A DNA stretch of 64,000 nucleotides. It comes from DATBLE01 sp963841405. GTDB lineage: Bacteria; Actinomycetota; Thermoleophilia; Gaiellales; Gaiellaceae. Below are positions 14,876 through 26,663 of this stretch, in pieces (positions within the stretch are counted from its first letter, which is position 1; each line of letters starts with the position of its first letter). The translations under genes and the position numbers were made by a program. The DNA lies in contig CAWJCM010000002.1 of the NCBI GenBank assembly GCA_963841405.1, forward strand, positions 1 through 64,000. Reading direction: 5' to 3'. The notes under the pieces were generated by a model. It was given only the letters and a program-made list of their open reading frames with translations. It was not told the DNA's origin and searched no databases.

Positions 14876-15812
14876 CCGCATCGAGGCGCGGCTCGTCCCG
14901 GAGGCAGGCTTCGAGCTCGACCCGTTCCGGATCAGCGGCCTGCCGCGGCGGCCCGGCAGGGCACAGGTGAGGGCGATCCTGCTCGCAGGCCGCGCGTCAC
15001 GAGCCTGCGCGCGCATCCTCGCCGAGCGCAGCCCGGACGTCGTGTTCGGCGGCGGCGGCTACGTCGCCGGACCGATGGTGTACGCGGCGTGGAGGAAGCA
15101 CATCCCGGCTGCGCTGGCCGAGGCCGACGCGCACCTCGGGCTGGCCAACCGGGTCGCGGCGCCGTTCGCGCGGAGGGTGTTCCTGGCGTATCCGGTTGCC
15201 GGGCGGACGGGTGCGCGCTACCGGGTCGTCGGCCGCCCGGTCCCGGAGCGTGGGCGCGTGGCGCCTGACGAGGCTCGGCGGCGCTTCGCGCTGCCGGGGG
15301 GCGGGCAGGTGCTACTGGTGTTCGGCGGCAGTCAGGGCGCGGAGGCCGTGAACGAGATCGCGCTCACCGGTTTCGGCTCGGAGGGGCCGGCCGTGCTCCA
15401 CCTCTGCGGCGAGCGCTACCTCGCCGGCCTGACCGGTCGAGTCCCACGTTCGGACTACCGGTTGTTGGGCTGGACGGACGACTTCGGCGCGGCGCTCGAC
15501 GCGTGCGATCTGGTGTTGGCTCGCGCGGGCGGCTCGGTCTGGGAGGTGGCAGCCGCGGGCAAGCCGGCCGTGCTCGTTCCCTCGCCGAATGTCACCGCCG
15601 ACCACCAGACGAAGAACGCGCGCTATTTCGAGCAGGAAGGGGGGGCGGTGCTGGTGCCGGAGCCGGCGATCGCCCGTGTTCCGGCGATCGTCCGCGACCT
15701 GCTGGGGGACGGCGCCCGTCTGGCGGAGATGGGCGAGGCGATGGGCCGCGCGTCGAGGCCGCGCGCGGCCGAGGAGATCGCCGAGGAGCTGATCGCGCTT
15801 GCGGCCGTTTGA
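14745..15812 (+). CDS. murG: UDP-GlcNAc:lipid I N-acetylglucosaminyltransferase MurG
   Basis: 355 residues from ATG 14745 (MASKPQLRCVIAAGG). GT-B fold signatures: N-terminal AAGGTAGHVIPSLAVAEAL, FGGGGYVAGP, and in the C-terminal domain VFGGSQGAEAVNE, LLGWTDDFGAAL and ARAGGSVWEVAAAGKPAVLVP. It makes lipid II on the inner membrane face. The start lies 131 nt before the ftsW stop; the next gene begins 14 nt before its own stop. Confidence 0.95.
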   Translation: MASKPQLRCVIAAGGTAGHVIPSLAVAEALRARGVSVSFAGSPDRIEARLVPEAGFELDPFRISGLPRRPGRAQVRAILLAGRASRACARILAERSPDVVFGGGGYVAGPMVYAAWRKHIPAALAEADAHLGLANRVAAPFARRVFLAYPVAGRTGARYRVVGRPVPERGRVAPDEARRRFALPGGGQVLLVFGGSQGAEAVNEIALTGFGSEGPAVLHLCGERYLAGLTGRVPRSDYRLLGWTDDFGAALDACDLVLARAGGSVWEVAAAGKPAVLVPSPNVTADHQTKNARYFEQEGGAVLVPEPAIARVPAIVRDLLGDGARLAEMGEAMGRASRPRAAEEIAEELIALAAV

Positions 15813-16989
15813 CGGCCGGAGGATCTGGCTGGTCGGGATCGGCGGTGCCGGGTTGTCCGCGTACGCGCTCCTCGCGCGGGCGTGGGGGGCGGAGGTCGCC
15901 GGCTGGGACCGGAACGAGACGTCGTACCTCGGCCCGGTCCGCGACGCGGAAATCGACGTGACGATCTCGCGCGAGCCGGAGACGCCGGTGGGGTGGGAGG
16001 TGTTCACCTCCAGCGCGTATCCGGGAGCCGCTGGACGCCCACGGGCGGAGCTGCTCGCCGAGTTCGTCTCGTCGGGGGACGCAATCGTCGTCGCCGGCGC
16101 GCACGGCAAGACCACGACCGCGGCGATGATCGCCTTCGCGCTGCGCGCCACCGGCCGGGACCCGAGCTGGATCGTCGGCGGCGAGGTGCCCCAGCTCGGC
16201 GCGAACGCCGGCGCGGGCGATGGGTGGCTCGTGGTCGAGGGCGACGAGTCGGACCGTTCGGTCTTCGCGTTGCGCCCCCGGGTAGCGGTGGTCACGAACC
16301 TCGACCTCGACCACCATTCGGAGTACGGCTCGCAGGCGGAGGTGGCGGAGCTGTTCGAGCGCTGGCTGGCCGAGGTGCCGGAGGTCGTGAGGAGCTGGGA
16401 GCTCGAGCCGCTCGACGCGGAGCTGGCCGTTCCGGGCGAGCACAACCACCGCAACGCGGCGGCCGCAGTAGCAGCGCTCGAGCTGGCCGGGGTTCCGCGG
16501 GCCGAGGCCGTCGCCGCCTTGGCGTCCTTCGGCGGCGTCGGCCGCAGATTCGAGCTCGTCGGCACCGCGGGCGGTGTCGACGTCTACGACGACTACGCGC
16601 ACAACCCGCAGAAGCTGAGGGCCGCGCTCGCGACCGCGCGGGAGCGAAGCAGCGGCCGCGTGCTCGTGCTCTTCCAGCCACATCTGTACTCTCGCACGCT
16701 GCATTCCGCGGCCGAGCTCGGCGCAGAGCTGGCCGCCGCCGACGTGGTGGCCGTCACGGACGTCTACCCGGCGCGGGAGCAACCGCTCGAGGGTGTCACA
16801 GGGAAGCTCGTGGTCGATGCCCTGTGCGATGCGAGGCCCGGGTTTGCGCCCGGCTGGACACCGGCCCTCGAAGACGGTGTCCGCTTCCTCTTCCGGCGGG
16901 CACACACCGGCGACCTCGTGGTGACGGTCGGCGCCGGCGACGTCGACCGGGCGGCGCGCTCGCTCCTCGCCCGGCTGGAGGCGTCGTGA
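15799..16989 (+). CDS. murC: UDP-MurNAc:L-alanine ligase MurC
   Basis: 396 residues, TTG start overlapping the end of murG. N-terminal Rossmann loop VGIGGAGLSAYALL, ATP loop VAGAHGKTTTAAMIA, DESDRSVF and NLDLDHHSEYG, C-terminal DYAHNPQKLRAAL and FQPHLYSRTL. It is shorter than enterobacterial MurC and lacks part of the middle domain spacing. It adds L-Ala to UDP-MurNAc. Followed by a degenerate tandem repeat, not by another coupled gene. Confidence 0.94.
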   Translation: MRPFDGRRIWLVGIGGAGLSAYALLARAWGAEVAGWDRNETSYLGPVRDAEIDVTISREPETPVGWEVFTSSAYPGAAGRPRAELLAEFVSSGDAIVVAGAHGKTTTAAMIAFALRATGRDPSWIVGGEVPQLGANAGAGDGWLVVEGDESDRSVFALRPRVAVVTNLDLDHHSEYGSQAEVAELFERWLAEVPEVVRSWELEPLDAELAVPGEHNHRNAAAAVAALELAGVPRAEAVAALASFGGVGRRFELVGTAGGVDVYDDYAHNPQKLRAALATARERSSGRVLVLFQPHLYSRTLHSAAELGAELAAADVVAVTDVYPAREQPLEGVTGKLVVDALCDARPGFAPGWTPALEDGVRFLFRRAHTGDLVVTVGAGDVDRAARSLLARLEAS

Positions 16990-16997
16990 CGCCCTCC

Positions 16998-17144
16998 GGC
17001 GTTCCCGGTCACGCTCTAGAGGTGTTCCCTCACGCTCTGTCCGCTCGGGGCCACGCGCTCTCCGTCTGCGGCCACGCGCTCTCCGCCTCGGGCCAGGTCC
17101 TCACCATCGGCCGTCACACACCCGACGCATTCCCGTCACCCATC
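16998..17144. repeat. Seven degenerate 21-bp tandem units between murC and murB
   Basis: The 147 nt after murC divide into seven 21-nt blocks, most ending in a form of (C/G)CACGC(G)CTC; two neighbouring blocks are TCCGCTCGGGGCCACGCGCTC-like and differ at few positions. The region has no gene start of its own and ends 17 nt before a -10 box. Confidence 0.65.
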
Positions 17145-17161
17145 CGTACGTCTTCCGCGGT

Positions 17162-17167
17162 TAGGCT
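17162..17167 (+). promoter_or_regulatory. -10 box TAGGCT upstream of murB
   Basis: TAGGCT is followed 6 nt later by an ATG (17174) and, 63 nt further, by a GTG with a strong Shine-Dalgarno. It probably starts transcription of murB-ftsQ. Confidence 0.5.
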
Positions 17168-17236
17168 CGCGCCATGGGACGGGGAGGTGGGGCGCTCCCA
17201 CAGGCGCCCCGCACCGGACTTGTCCGAAGGAGCCGC

Positions 17237-18130
17237 GTGAGGATCGAGGAGGGCGTCCCGCTCGCGCGGATGACGACCGTCGGGATCGGCGGGCCGGCCG
17301 CTGCGCTCGCTCGGCCCCGCACGCTGGCGGAGCTCGAGGAGGCACTGGCCTGGGCGGCCCAGCACGGGTTCGGCGTGCGTCCGATCGGGCTCGGCTCAAA
17401 CGTGCTTGCAGCCGACAGCGGGGTCGACGCGCTCGTCCTCCGTCTCGAGGGCGAGCTCGCGGCCGCGGAGGTGCGGGAGACGGTGCTCGTCGCCGGCGGC
17501 GGAGCGCCCAACGCCGTCTGCGTTCACCGTGCCCGCGACGCCGGGCTCGGCGGCTTCGAGTTCGCCTGTGCCATCCCCGGCACGGCGGGCGGGGGAGTGC
17601 GCATGAACGCGGGCGCCTACGGCAGCGACTGGCGGGCGATCGTCCTGCGGGCGCTCGTCGTCGACGCGGGCGGCGCCTGCTGGCGCAGCAACGAGGAGCT
17701 CGACCTCTCGTACCGGCACTCCGCGCTCGGCCCCGGCCAGGTCGTCGCGCAGGTCGAGTTCCAGCTCGTCGCTCGACCGGTCGCCGAGATCAAGGTGACG
17801 ATCGCCGAGACCCAGATGCGGCGAAAGGAGACACAGCCGACGAACAAGCGCACGTTCGGCAGCATGTTCAAGAACCCGGCTCACGAGCTCGGGGCAGGCC
17901 GGATGATCGAGCTTTGCGGCCTGAAGGGGCACTGCATCGGCGGCGCGACCATCTCTCCGCGGCACGGCAACTTCATCGAGAACACCGGCGGTGCGACCGC
18001 GCAGGAAGCGATCGCGCTGATGACGGAGGCTGGCGCGCGTGTGTTCGACCGCTTCGGCGTCGTGCTCGAGCGCGAGGTAGAGCTCCTCGGAGAACTCGAG
18101 CTACCCCTTGTCGGCCGGGCGTCCGGCTAG
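17237..18130 (+). CDS. murB: UDP-N-acetylenolpyruvoylglucosamine reductase MurB
   Basis: 297 residues from GTG 17237, chosen because GAAGGAG lies 4 nt upstream; a leaderless ATG at 17174 in the same frame would add 21 non-conserved residues. FAD-binding signatures RMTTVGIGGPAAAL, GLGSNVLAADSG and AIPGTAGGGVRMNAGAYG; C-terminal SMFKNPAHELGAGRMIE and SPRHGNFIENTGGATA with the catalytic Ser and Glu regions. It reduces UDP-GlcNAc-enolpyruvate to UDP-MurNAc. Separated from murC by the tandem repeat. Confidence 0.95.
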   Translation: MRIEEGVPLARMTTVGIGGPAAALARPRTLAELEEALAWAAQHGFGVRPIGLGSNVLAADSGVDALVLRLEGELAAAEVRETVLVAGGGAPNAVCVHRARDAGLGGFEFACAIPGTAGGGVRMNAGAYGSDWRAIVLRALVVDAGGACWRSNEELDLSYRHSALGPGQVVAQVEFQLVARPVAEIKVTIAETQMRRKETQPTNKRTFGSMFKNPAHELGAGRMIELCGLKGHCIGGATISPRHGNFIENTGGATAQEAIALMTEAGARVFDRFGVVLEREVELLGELELPLVGRASG

Positions 18131-18172
18131 CCGCCGCAGGACCCGGCCGGTCCGCGGCGAAGCGAAGCTGGC

Positions 18173-18931
18173 ATGGCTGCGCGCCCGTCGAGCCTTCGTC
18201 CTCCGCCGGCGAGCGGCCGCCGGCCGCTGCTCGTCGTCGGCGTGGCGCTCGTGCTCGTCGGCTCCGGAATCGGGGGGTACCTCGGTGCCCGTGACACCGG
18301 GATCTTCGCGCTCGACCGGATCCAGATCAGCGGCGCGCCGCCGTCCACCGCGGCCCGGATCCGGGCGGCGCTCCACGGCGACGTGGGGAAGAGCCTCGTC
18401 CGCTTCGACCGGGGCGACGCCGCGCGCCGTCTCGCGGCCGTCTCCGAGATCGCCGATGCGCGGTTCGACCGCGACTTCCCGCACACACTCAGGATCCGCG
18501 TCCGTCTCGAACGGCCCGTTGCCGTCCTGCGCCGCGGCTCGGACGCGTGGCTCGTGTCCTCGTCTGCCCGTGTGCTCGAGCATCTGGACAAACGCCCGTA
18601 TCCCCGCCTGCCGCGGATCTGGCTACCGGCCGGAACCGACGTCTCGGTGAATTCGACGCTCGACGGCGTGGCAGCGAGGGGCGTGGCCGCCGTGGCGCCC
18701 CTCCGGCCGCTCCACCTGGCCGGCCGGGTCCACCAGGTCCTCGTCGGCGACGGACAGCTCACCCTGGTGCTGGCGTCGGGGACAGAGGTCCGTCTCGGAG
18801 ACAGCGGCGACCTCCGCCTGAAGCTGTCGATCGCGAAGCAGATCCTCCCGCTGGCGGCCGGAGCTTCCTACGTGGACGTCAGCGTTCCGGAACGTCCCGT
18901 CGCCGGCTACAAGTCTCAAGTCGGAGGTTGA
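18173..18931 (+). CDS. ftsQ: Cell division protein FtsQ
   Basis: 252 residues: about 16 cytoplasmic residues, one membrane helix (PLLVVGVALVLVGSGIGGYLG), then an extracytoplasmic POTRA domain (IFALDRIQISGAPPSTAARI, FPHTLRIRVRLERPVAVLR) and the FtsQ beta domain ending in VAGYKSQVGG. It recruits FtsL/FtsB and FtsW-FtsI to the septum. It follows murB by 42 nt, and the strong ftsZ promoter begins just after its stop. Confidence 0.9.
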   Translation: MAARPSSLRPPPASGRRPLLVVGVALVLVGSGIGGYLGARDTGIFALDRIQISGAPPSTAARIRAALHGDVGKSLVRFDRGDAARRLAAVSEIADARFDRDFPHTLRIRVRLERPVAVLRRGSDAWLVSSSARVLEHLDKRPYPRLPRIWLPAGTDVSVNSTLDGVAARGVAAVAPLRPLHLAGRVHQVLVGDGQLTLVLASGTEVRLGDSGDLRLKLSIAKQILPLAAGASYVDVSVPERPVAGYKSQVGG

Positions 18932-18959
18932 CGGTGAGTGTTTGTGCCCGCAAATCGCG

Positions 18960-18988
18960 TTGACAAGCCGTGCACATGCCCCTACCCT
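18960..18988 (+). promoter_or_regulatory. ftsZ promoter
   Basis: -35 TTGACA (18960-18965), exactly 17 bp, -10 TACCCT (18983-18988). A start near 18995 gives a leader of about 60 nt with a GAGACGGGA ribosome-binding region before the ATG. It is the best sigma-A-type promoter seen in the window and gives ftsZ expression independent of the upstream genes. Confidence 0.8.
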
Positions 18989-19055
18989 GCAGAGGTCGAA
19001 CGAGTTTCGGCCCCAATCCTGAAGTAGATATCGAGACTGAGAGACGGGAAGCGCC

Positions 19056-20147
<1,092 letters not shown>

Positions 20148-20244
20148 AGAGCAGCCCGCCCTCGGCCCGGGCACGTTCCGGTACGGCACCGACATGGCTG
20201 GGCAGAGTTCTCGGTTGTCCGCAGGACGCTGCCAGGGGGTCGAG

Positions 20245-20250
20245 TAGCAT
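20245..20250 (+). promoter_or_regulatory. -10 box TAGCAT of gcvT (leaderless)
   Basis: TAGCAT ends 8 nt before the gcvT GTG with no Shine-Dalgarno. With no leader, a glycine riboswitch upstream is excluded for this promoter. Confidence 0.55.
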
Positions 20251-20258
20251 CCGGGCCG

Positions 20259-21311
20259 GTGCAGGAGACGCTCCGTCGCACGCCGCTGCGCGATCGTCAC
20301 GTCGATCTCGGCGCGCGGATGGTGCCGTTCGCCGGCTGGGACATGCCGGTGCAGTACGAAGGAGTGACCCAGGAGCACCGGGCGGTTCGCCGGGACGCCG
20401 GCGCCTTCGACGTGTCCCACATGGGGGAGGTCGAGGTGGAGGGTCCCCGCGCGACGGAGCTGCTCCAGTCGGTGCTCTCGAACGATCTCGGCCGCATCGA
20501 GCCGGGCCAGGCGCAGTACACGCTGCTGACCGACGAGCGTGGCGGGATCCTCGACGACCTGATCGTCTATCGACTCGATTCCTTCCGGTACCTGCTGATC
20601 GTGAACGCGTCGAACCGGGAGGCGGCCTACGGATGGCTGAAGGAACGCGAGCTGCGAGGGTCGGACGTCCGCGACGTCTCCGACGAGTACGGGCTGATCG
20701 CGGTCCAGGGGCCCCGAGCGCTCGAGCGCCTCGGGCTCGGCCTCGCGCCACCGTTCACGTTCGCCGAAGGCGAGGTCGGCGGCATCACCTGCATGGTCAA
20801 CCGCACCGGCTACACGGGCGAGCAGGGCGTCGAGCTGATGGTGATGGCCGACGAGGCCGGCGAGCTCTGGGATGGAGTGCTCGAGCGCGGGGTCACGCCC
20901 TGCGGCCTCGGCGCCCGCGACAGCCTCCGGCTCGAGGTCTGCTACCCGCTGCACGGCAACGACATCGGACCGGACACCGACGCGATCTCGGCCGGGCTCG
21001 GCTGGGCCTGCGCATTCGACAAGGACTTCACCGGCGTCGAGGAGCTGCGCCGGATCAAGGCTCAGGAGCCCTCGCGCCGGCTCGTCGCCTTCGTGATGGA
21101 AGAGCCGGCGGTTCCGCGCCAGGGCATGCCGATCGTCGAAGGCGGCGAGGTCACGTCGGGCACGCACTCGCCGATGCTCCACCGGGGGATCGGCATGGGG
21201 TACGTGCCGGCCGCCCTTGCGCCGCCGGACACCGAGCTGACGATCGACGTCCGCGGACGGCATCGCCGGGCGCGGACGGTCGAGAAGCCGATCTACAAGC
21301 GAGAGGAGTGA
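20259..21311 (+). CDS. gcvT: Glycine cleavage system T protein (aminomethyltransferase)
   Basis: 350 residues from a leaderless GTG. Start MQETLRRTPLRDRHVDLGAR and MVPFAGWDMPVQYEG, DVSHMGEVEVEGP, GYTGEQGVELM and GLGARDSLRLEVCYPLHGND are family signatures, with the folate-binding domain N-terminal. It releases ammonia from the aminomethyl-lipoyl arm of GcvH and forms 5,10-methylene-tetrahydrofolate. First gene of gcvT-gcvH-gcvPA-gcvPB. Confidence 0.95.
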   Translation: MQETLRRTPLRDRHVDLGARMVPFAGWDMPVQYEGVTQEHRAVRRDAGAFDVSHMGEVEVEGPRATELLQSVLSNDLGRIEPGQAQYTLLTDERGGILDDLIVYRLDSFRYLLIVNASNREAAYGWLKERELRGSDVRDVSDEYGLIAVQGPRALERLGLGLAPPFTFAEGEVGGITCMVNRTGYTGEQGVELMVMADEAGELWDGVLERGVTPCGLGARDSLRLEVCYPLHGNDIGPDTDAISAGLGWACAFDKDFTGVEELRRIKAQEPSRRLVAFVMEEPAVPRQGMPIVEGGEVTSGTHSPMLHRGIGMGYVPAALAPPDTELTIDVRGRHRRARTVEKPIYKREE

Positions 21312-21314
21312 GCC

Positions 21315-21707
21315 GTGGCAGTCGAAAGCTACCCCGAGGATCTCAGGTATCACCCTGAGCACGACTGGGCTCGAATCGAGGGCGATACGGCCCTGCTCGG
21401 CATCACCTGGTACGGGCAGGACGCACTCGGCGAGCTCGTCCACTACGAGCCGCCCGACGTCGGCGCGACGCTGTCGAAGGACGGGGCATACGGCGAGGTC
21501 GAGTCGGTCAAGGCCGTCTCCGACCTGATCGCTCCGCTCTCGGGCGAGGTGCTCGAGGTGAACGACAAGGTCGTCGAGGCACCCGAGACGGTGAACGAGG
21601 ACCCGTACGGCGAAGGGTGGCTGGTCAAGATCCGCGTCGCCGATCAAGCGGAGGCCGACGGACTGATGGACGCCGAGGCGTACAAGGCCCACCTGTCCAC
21701 GCTGTGA
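21315..21707 (+). CDS. gcvH: Glycine cleavage system H protein (lipoyl carrier)
   Basis: 130 residues, GTG start 3 nt after gcvT. The lipoylated Lys is in VESVKAVSDLIAPLSGEV, near residue 66, and the N-terminal YHPEHDWARIEGD is typical. It shuttles the aminomethyl group between the P and T proteins. The stop overlaps the gcvPA GTG (GTGA). Confidence 0.96.
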   Translation: MAVESYPEDLRYHPEHDWARIEGDTALLGITWYGQDALGELVHYEPPDVGATLSKDGAYGEVESVKAVSDLIAPLSGEVLEVNDKVVEAPETVNEDPYGEGWLVKIRVADQAEADGLMDAEAYKAHLSTL

Positions 21708-23040
21708 GTCATCTCTCGCTGACCGACGCCGATCGCGAGGAGATGCTCGCGGCGATCGGGGTCTCGTCGATCGAGGATCTCTTCAGCGACATTCCCGAGG
21801 GAGTGAGGTACAGAGCCACGCTCGATCTGGAGCCGGCGCTGTCGGAGCCGGAACTCGTCGCCCACCTGGAGGGGCTCGCGTCCCGGAACGCACACACCGG
21901 CGTGGAACTGTCGTTCCTCGGCGCGGGCATCTACGACCACTACGTCCCGGCGGTGGTCGACGCCGTCCTGCAGCGCGGAGAGTTCCTGACCGCCTATACC
22001 CCGTACCAGCCGGAGATGAGCCAGGGCGTGCTCCAGACCATCTTCGAGTACCAGACGGCGATCTGCGAGTTGACGGGCATGGACGTCTCGAACGCCTCCG
22101 GCTACGACGGCACGACCGTCGCCGCCGACGCCTGTTTCATCGCCAAGCACGCCACCGGCCGGTCGAAGGTCGTCCTCGCGGAGACCGTCAACCCCCAGGT
22201 GCGGCAGGTGGTGAAGACGTACGCGCCGGGGTTCGGACTCGAGGTCGTCGAGGTGCCGCACGACGGCGGGACGACCGACCCGGCGCAGTTCGCCGCCGGC
22301 TGTCGCGATGCAGCCGGTGCGATCTTCCAGCAACCGAACTTCTTCGGCTGCCTGGAGCCGGCACCCGATCTGGCCGCTGCTGCGAACGAGGCCGGGGCGC
22401 TGGCGGTCGCTCACGTCGACCCGGTCTCGCTCGGCGTGCTGGAGGCACCCGGCAACTACGGCTGCGCAATCGCGATCGGCGAGGGGCAGGGCGCGGGCAA
22501 CTACCAGTCCTTCGGCGGCCCGCACTACGGCTTCATCGCCGCCCGCGCCGACTACACCCGCCGCATGCCGGGACGGATCGTCGGCGAGACCACTGACGCC
22601 GCGGGGAAGCGCGGCTATGTCCTCACCCTGCAGACCCGGGAGCAGCACATCCGTCGCGAGAAGGCCACGTCCAACATCACGACGAACCAGACGCTGCTCG
22701 CCCTGGCCGGGCTCGTGCACCTCACCTGGCTCGGGCCGCAGGGGCTCAGAGAGGTGGGGGAGACCTGCATGGCCCTCGCCGAGCACGCGAAGGAGCGGTT
22801 GGCCGCGGCGGGAGCCGAGCTCCTGTTTCCCGGCAAGGCAACATTCAAGGAGTTTGCCGTGCGGGTCGGACGGAACGGGCGCGAGGTGGTCCGGGCCGCA
22901 CGCGAGCGGGGCGTTCACCCCGGCTACGCGCTTGGCCGTGACTACGAGGGGCTCGACGACGCCCTGCTGGTCGCGGTCACCGAGAAACGCACTCCTGACG
23001 ACATCGATCGGCTCGCGCAGGTGATCGAGGAGACTGCTGC

Positions 23041-23044
<4 letters not shown>
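21704..23044 (+). CDS. gcvPA: Glycine dehydrogenase (decarboxylating) subunit 1
   Basis: 446 residues from GTG 21704. Two-subunit type P protein: N-terminal MLAAIGVSSIEDLFSDIP, then LGAGIYDHYVPAVVD, YTPYQPEMSQGVLQTIFEYQ and a GPHYGF segment. It lacks the PLP lysine, which is in subunit 2. An alternative longer frame upstream overlaps gcvH and was rejected. Coupled by GTGA overlaps on both sides. Confidence 0.95.
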
Positions 23045-24537
<1,493 letters not shown>

Positions 24538-24565
24538 GACGGATCGCCGCGAGCGCGAGTGGATC

Positions 24566-25069
24566 ATGGGCGAGCATCAGCCGCGCGGGTTGTCCACGCG
24601 CGAGCGGTGGGAAGCCGAGCTCCTCGCCGCCGACCTTGAGGAGAGCCCGGTGTTCGGCAAGCGCCTGCCCCGGCGGCTGCGCAACTTCTCGCCGAGTGTC
24701 GAGGGCTACACGCGCTCGGTCATCGGCCCGCCTGCGTACGCGCAGCGGCTTCGCCAGATCGAGGACGAGATCGAGGACCATCTCGCACGGCTCCGTGCCG
24801 CGCGCGACGACCTGCATCGCGAAGTGCGCGACCCTCGGGAACGCGACCGGCGTTGGCGTGTGCTCGCAGCGCGTTGGAACTTCCATGCGGTCAACGACCT
24901 GATCGAGAGGCACAACCGCTGGTACCCGGTGGAGGCAAAGCTGGCGATGAACCCGCGGACGGGCGACTTCGTCCTCGTCGGCGGCAAGCCGTATCGGCGG
25001 GAGCCGCTCGACGCAGCGTGGGTGCTGAGACGCCTTCCGGCGGACGGTCCGGAGCGCCTCGCGGCCTAA
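24566..25069 (+). CDS. Conserved-looking hypothetical protein, 167 aa
   Basis: Not recognised. Soluble and strongly charged, with a long central helix region (RLRQIEDEIEDHLARLRAARD, 20-odd residues) and a C-terminal part WYPVEAKLAMNPRTGDF followed by VLVGGKPYRREPLDAAWVL that looks like a small beta domain. Codon use matches neighbours and the frame is clean, so it is probably real. It lies 28 nt after gcvPB and may be in that operon; no role in glycine metabolism can be read from it. Confidence 0.65.
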   Translation: MGEHQPRGLSTRERWEAELLAADLEESPVFGKRLPRRLRNFSPSVEGYTRSVIGPPAYAQRLRQIEDEIEDHLARLRAARDDLHREVRDPRERDRRWRVLAARWNFHAVNDLIERHNRWYPVEAKLAMNPRTGDFVLVGGKPYRREPLDAAWVLRRLPADGPERLAA

Positions 25070-25153
25070 CCTGACCGGGGTGGGTCCGGCGGACCGCCGA
25101 TTGAGCCGGACGGCCCATTGATCCCGGCCGTGCGCAGGCCGAATGCTCTGTGC

Positions 25154-25359
25154 ATGGAATGGAAATGGCACCTCCGGCGCGCCGAGAGCCCGCCGGAGCC
25201 GGCCACGATCGAGGAGACGGTCGACACGCTGCGGCTCTTCCCGATCGTCGGCCCAGACCTCTGCTATCCCGTCGCGGCGCTGCTCGCGCGCGGGCGCCTC
25301 GAGGAGGCTGCCGAGCTCGTCTCGGACCGCGCCTGGGTGGCGTCCGCTCCGCTCTACGG

Positions 25360-25363
<4 letters not shown>
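25154..25363 (+). CDS. Small hypothetical protein, 69 aa
   Basis: Starts MEWKWHLRRAESPPEPATIE (another in-frame start exists at 25118). Acidic and helical, with LFPIVGPDLCYPVAALLARG and EEAAELVSDRAWVAS. No family recognised. Its TAG shares the CTAG at 25360-25363 with the stop of the convergent rlmN gene, a layout seen four times in this window, which supports it being a true gene. Confidence 0.55.
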
Positions 25364-26346
<983 letters not shown>

Positions 26347-26353
26347 GGGCTCC

Positions 26354-26359
26354 ACGCTA
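26354..26359 (-). promoter_or_regulatory. -10 box TAGCGT of rlmN (leaderless)
   Basis: TAGCGT on the minus strand ends 7 nt before the rlmN GTG. The 317-nt gap to the next gene otherwise holds a hairpin repeat and the promoter of the threonine aldolase gene. Confidence 0.55.
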
Positions 26360-26576
26360 GCGGGCCGCGCCGCAGGGCGGTCTGCGCGGGACCGCGGGCT
26401 GCCGAGCGGCGGCCGCCGGGAAGCATCCGGTGGGCCGAGGCTTTGACAGCCGCGCGGTCGCCGCATGGTCTGTCCGTTGCTGCGTGCCCAGTGGAGCACT
26501 CGGCGCCGAATCGACACGACGATGTCACACGCGGTCACGGATGTCGCGATAGCGTCGCCGGCGAGGGCGGAGGGAT

Positions 26577-26604
26577 GCATCCCCACCCTTGGGTGGGGGT
26601 GTGG
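26577..26604 (+). repeat. Hairpin repeat, copy 1 (CCCCACCC/GGGTGGGG)
   Basis: CCCCACCC-tt-GGGTGGGG at 26581-26598 followed by GTGTGG. Nearly the same 25 nt occur at 57270-57294 on the other strand. Both copies lie 50-65 nt upstream of a gene start in the same relative direction. Confidence 0.6.
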
Positions 26605-26649
26605 TGGAGCGCCGCGCGGCACCCTGGGGCAACGGGCCAGGGCCGTCGC

Positions 26650-26655
26650 TAGGCT
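26650..26655 (+). promoter_or_regulatory. -10 box TAGGCT of the threonine aldolase gene (leaderless)
   Basis: TAGGCT ends 8 nt before the ATG at 26664; no Shine-Dalgarno. Confidence 0.55.
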
Positions 26656-26663
26656 CCTCGACG

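Noticed and set aside
20148..20258. Glycine riboswitch upstream of gcvT
   Set aside because: The apparent promoter is leaderless (box 8 nt from GTG) and no tandem glycine-aptamer pattern is present.
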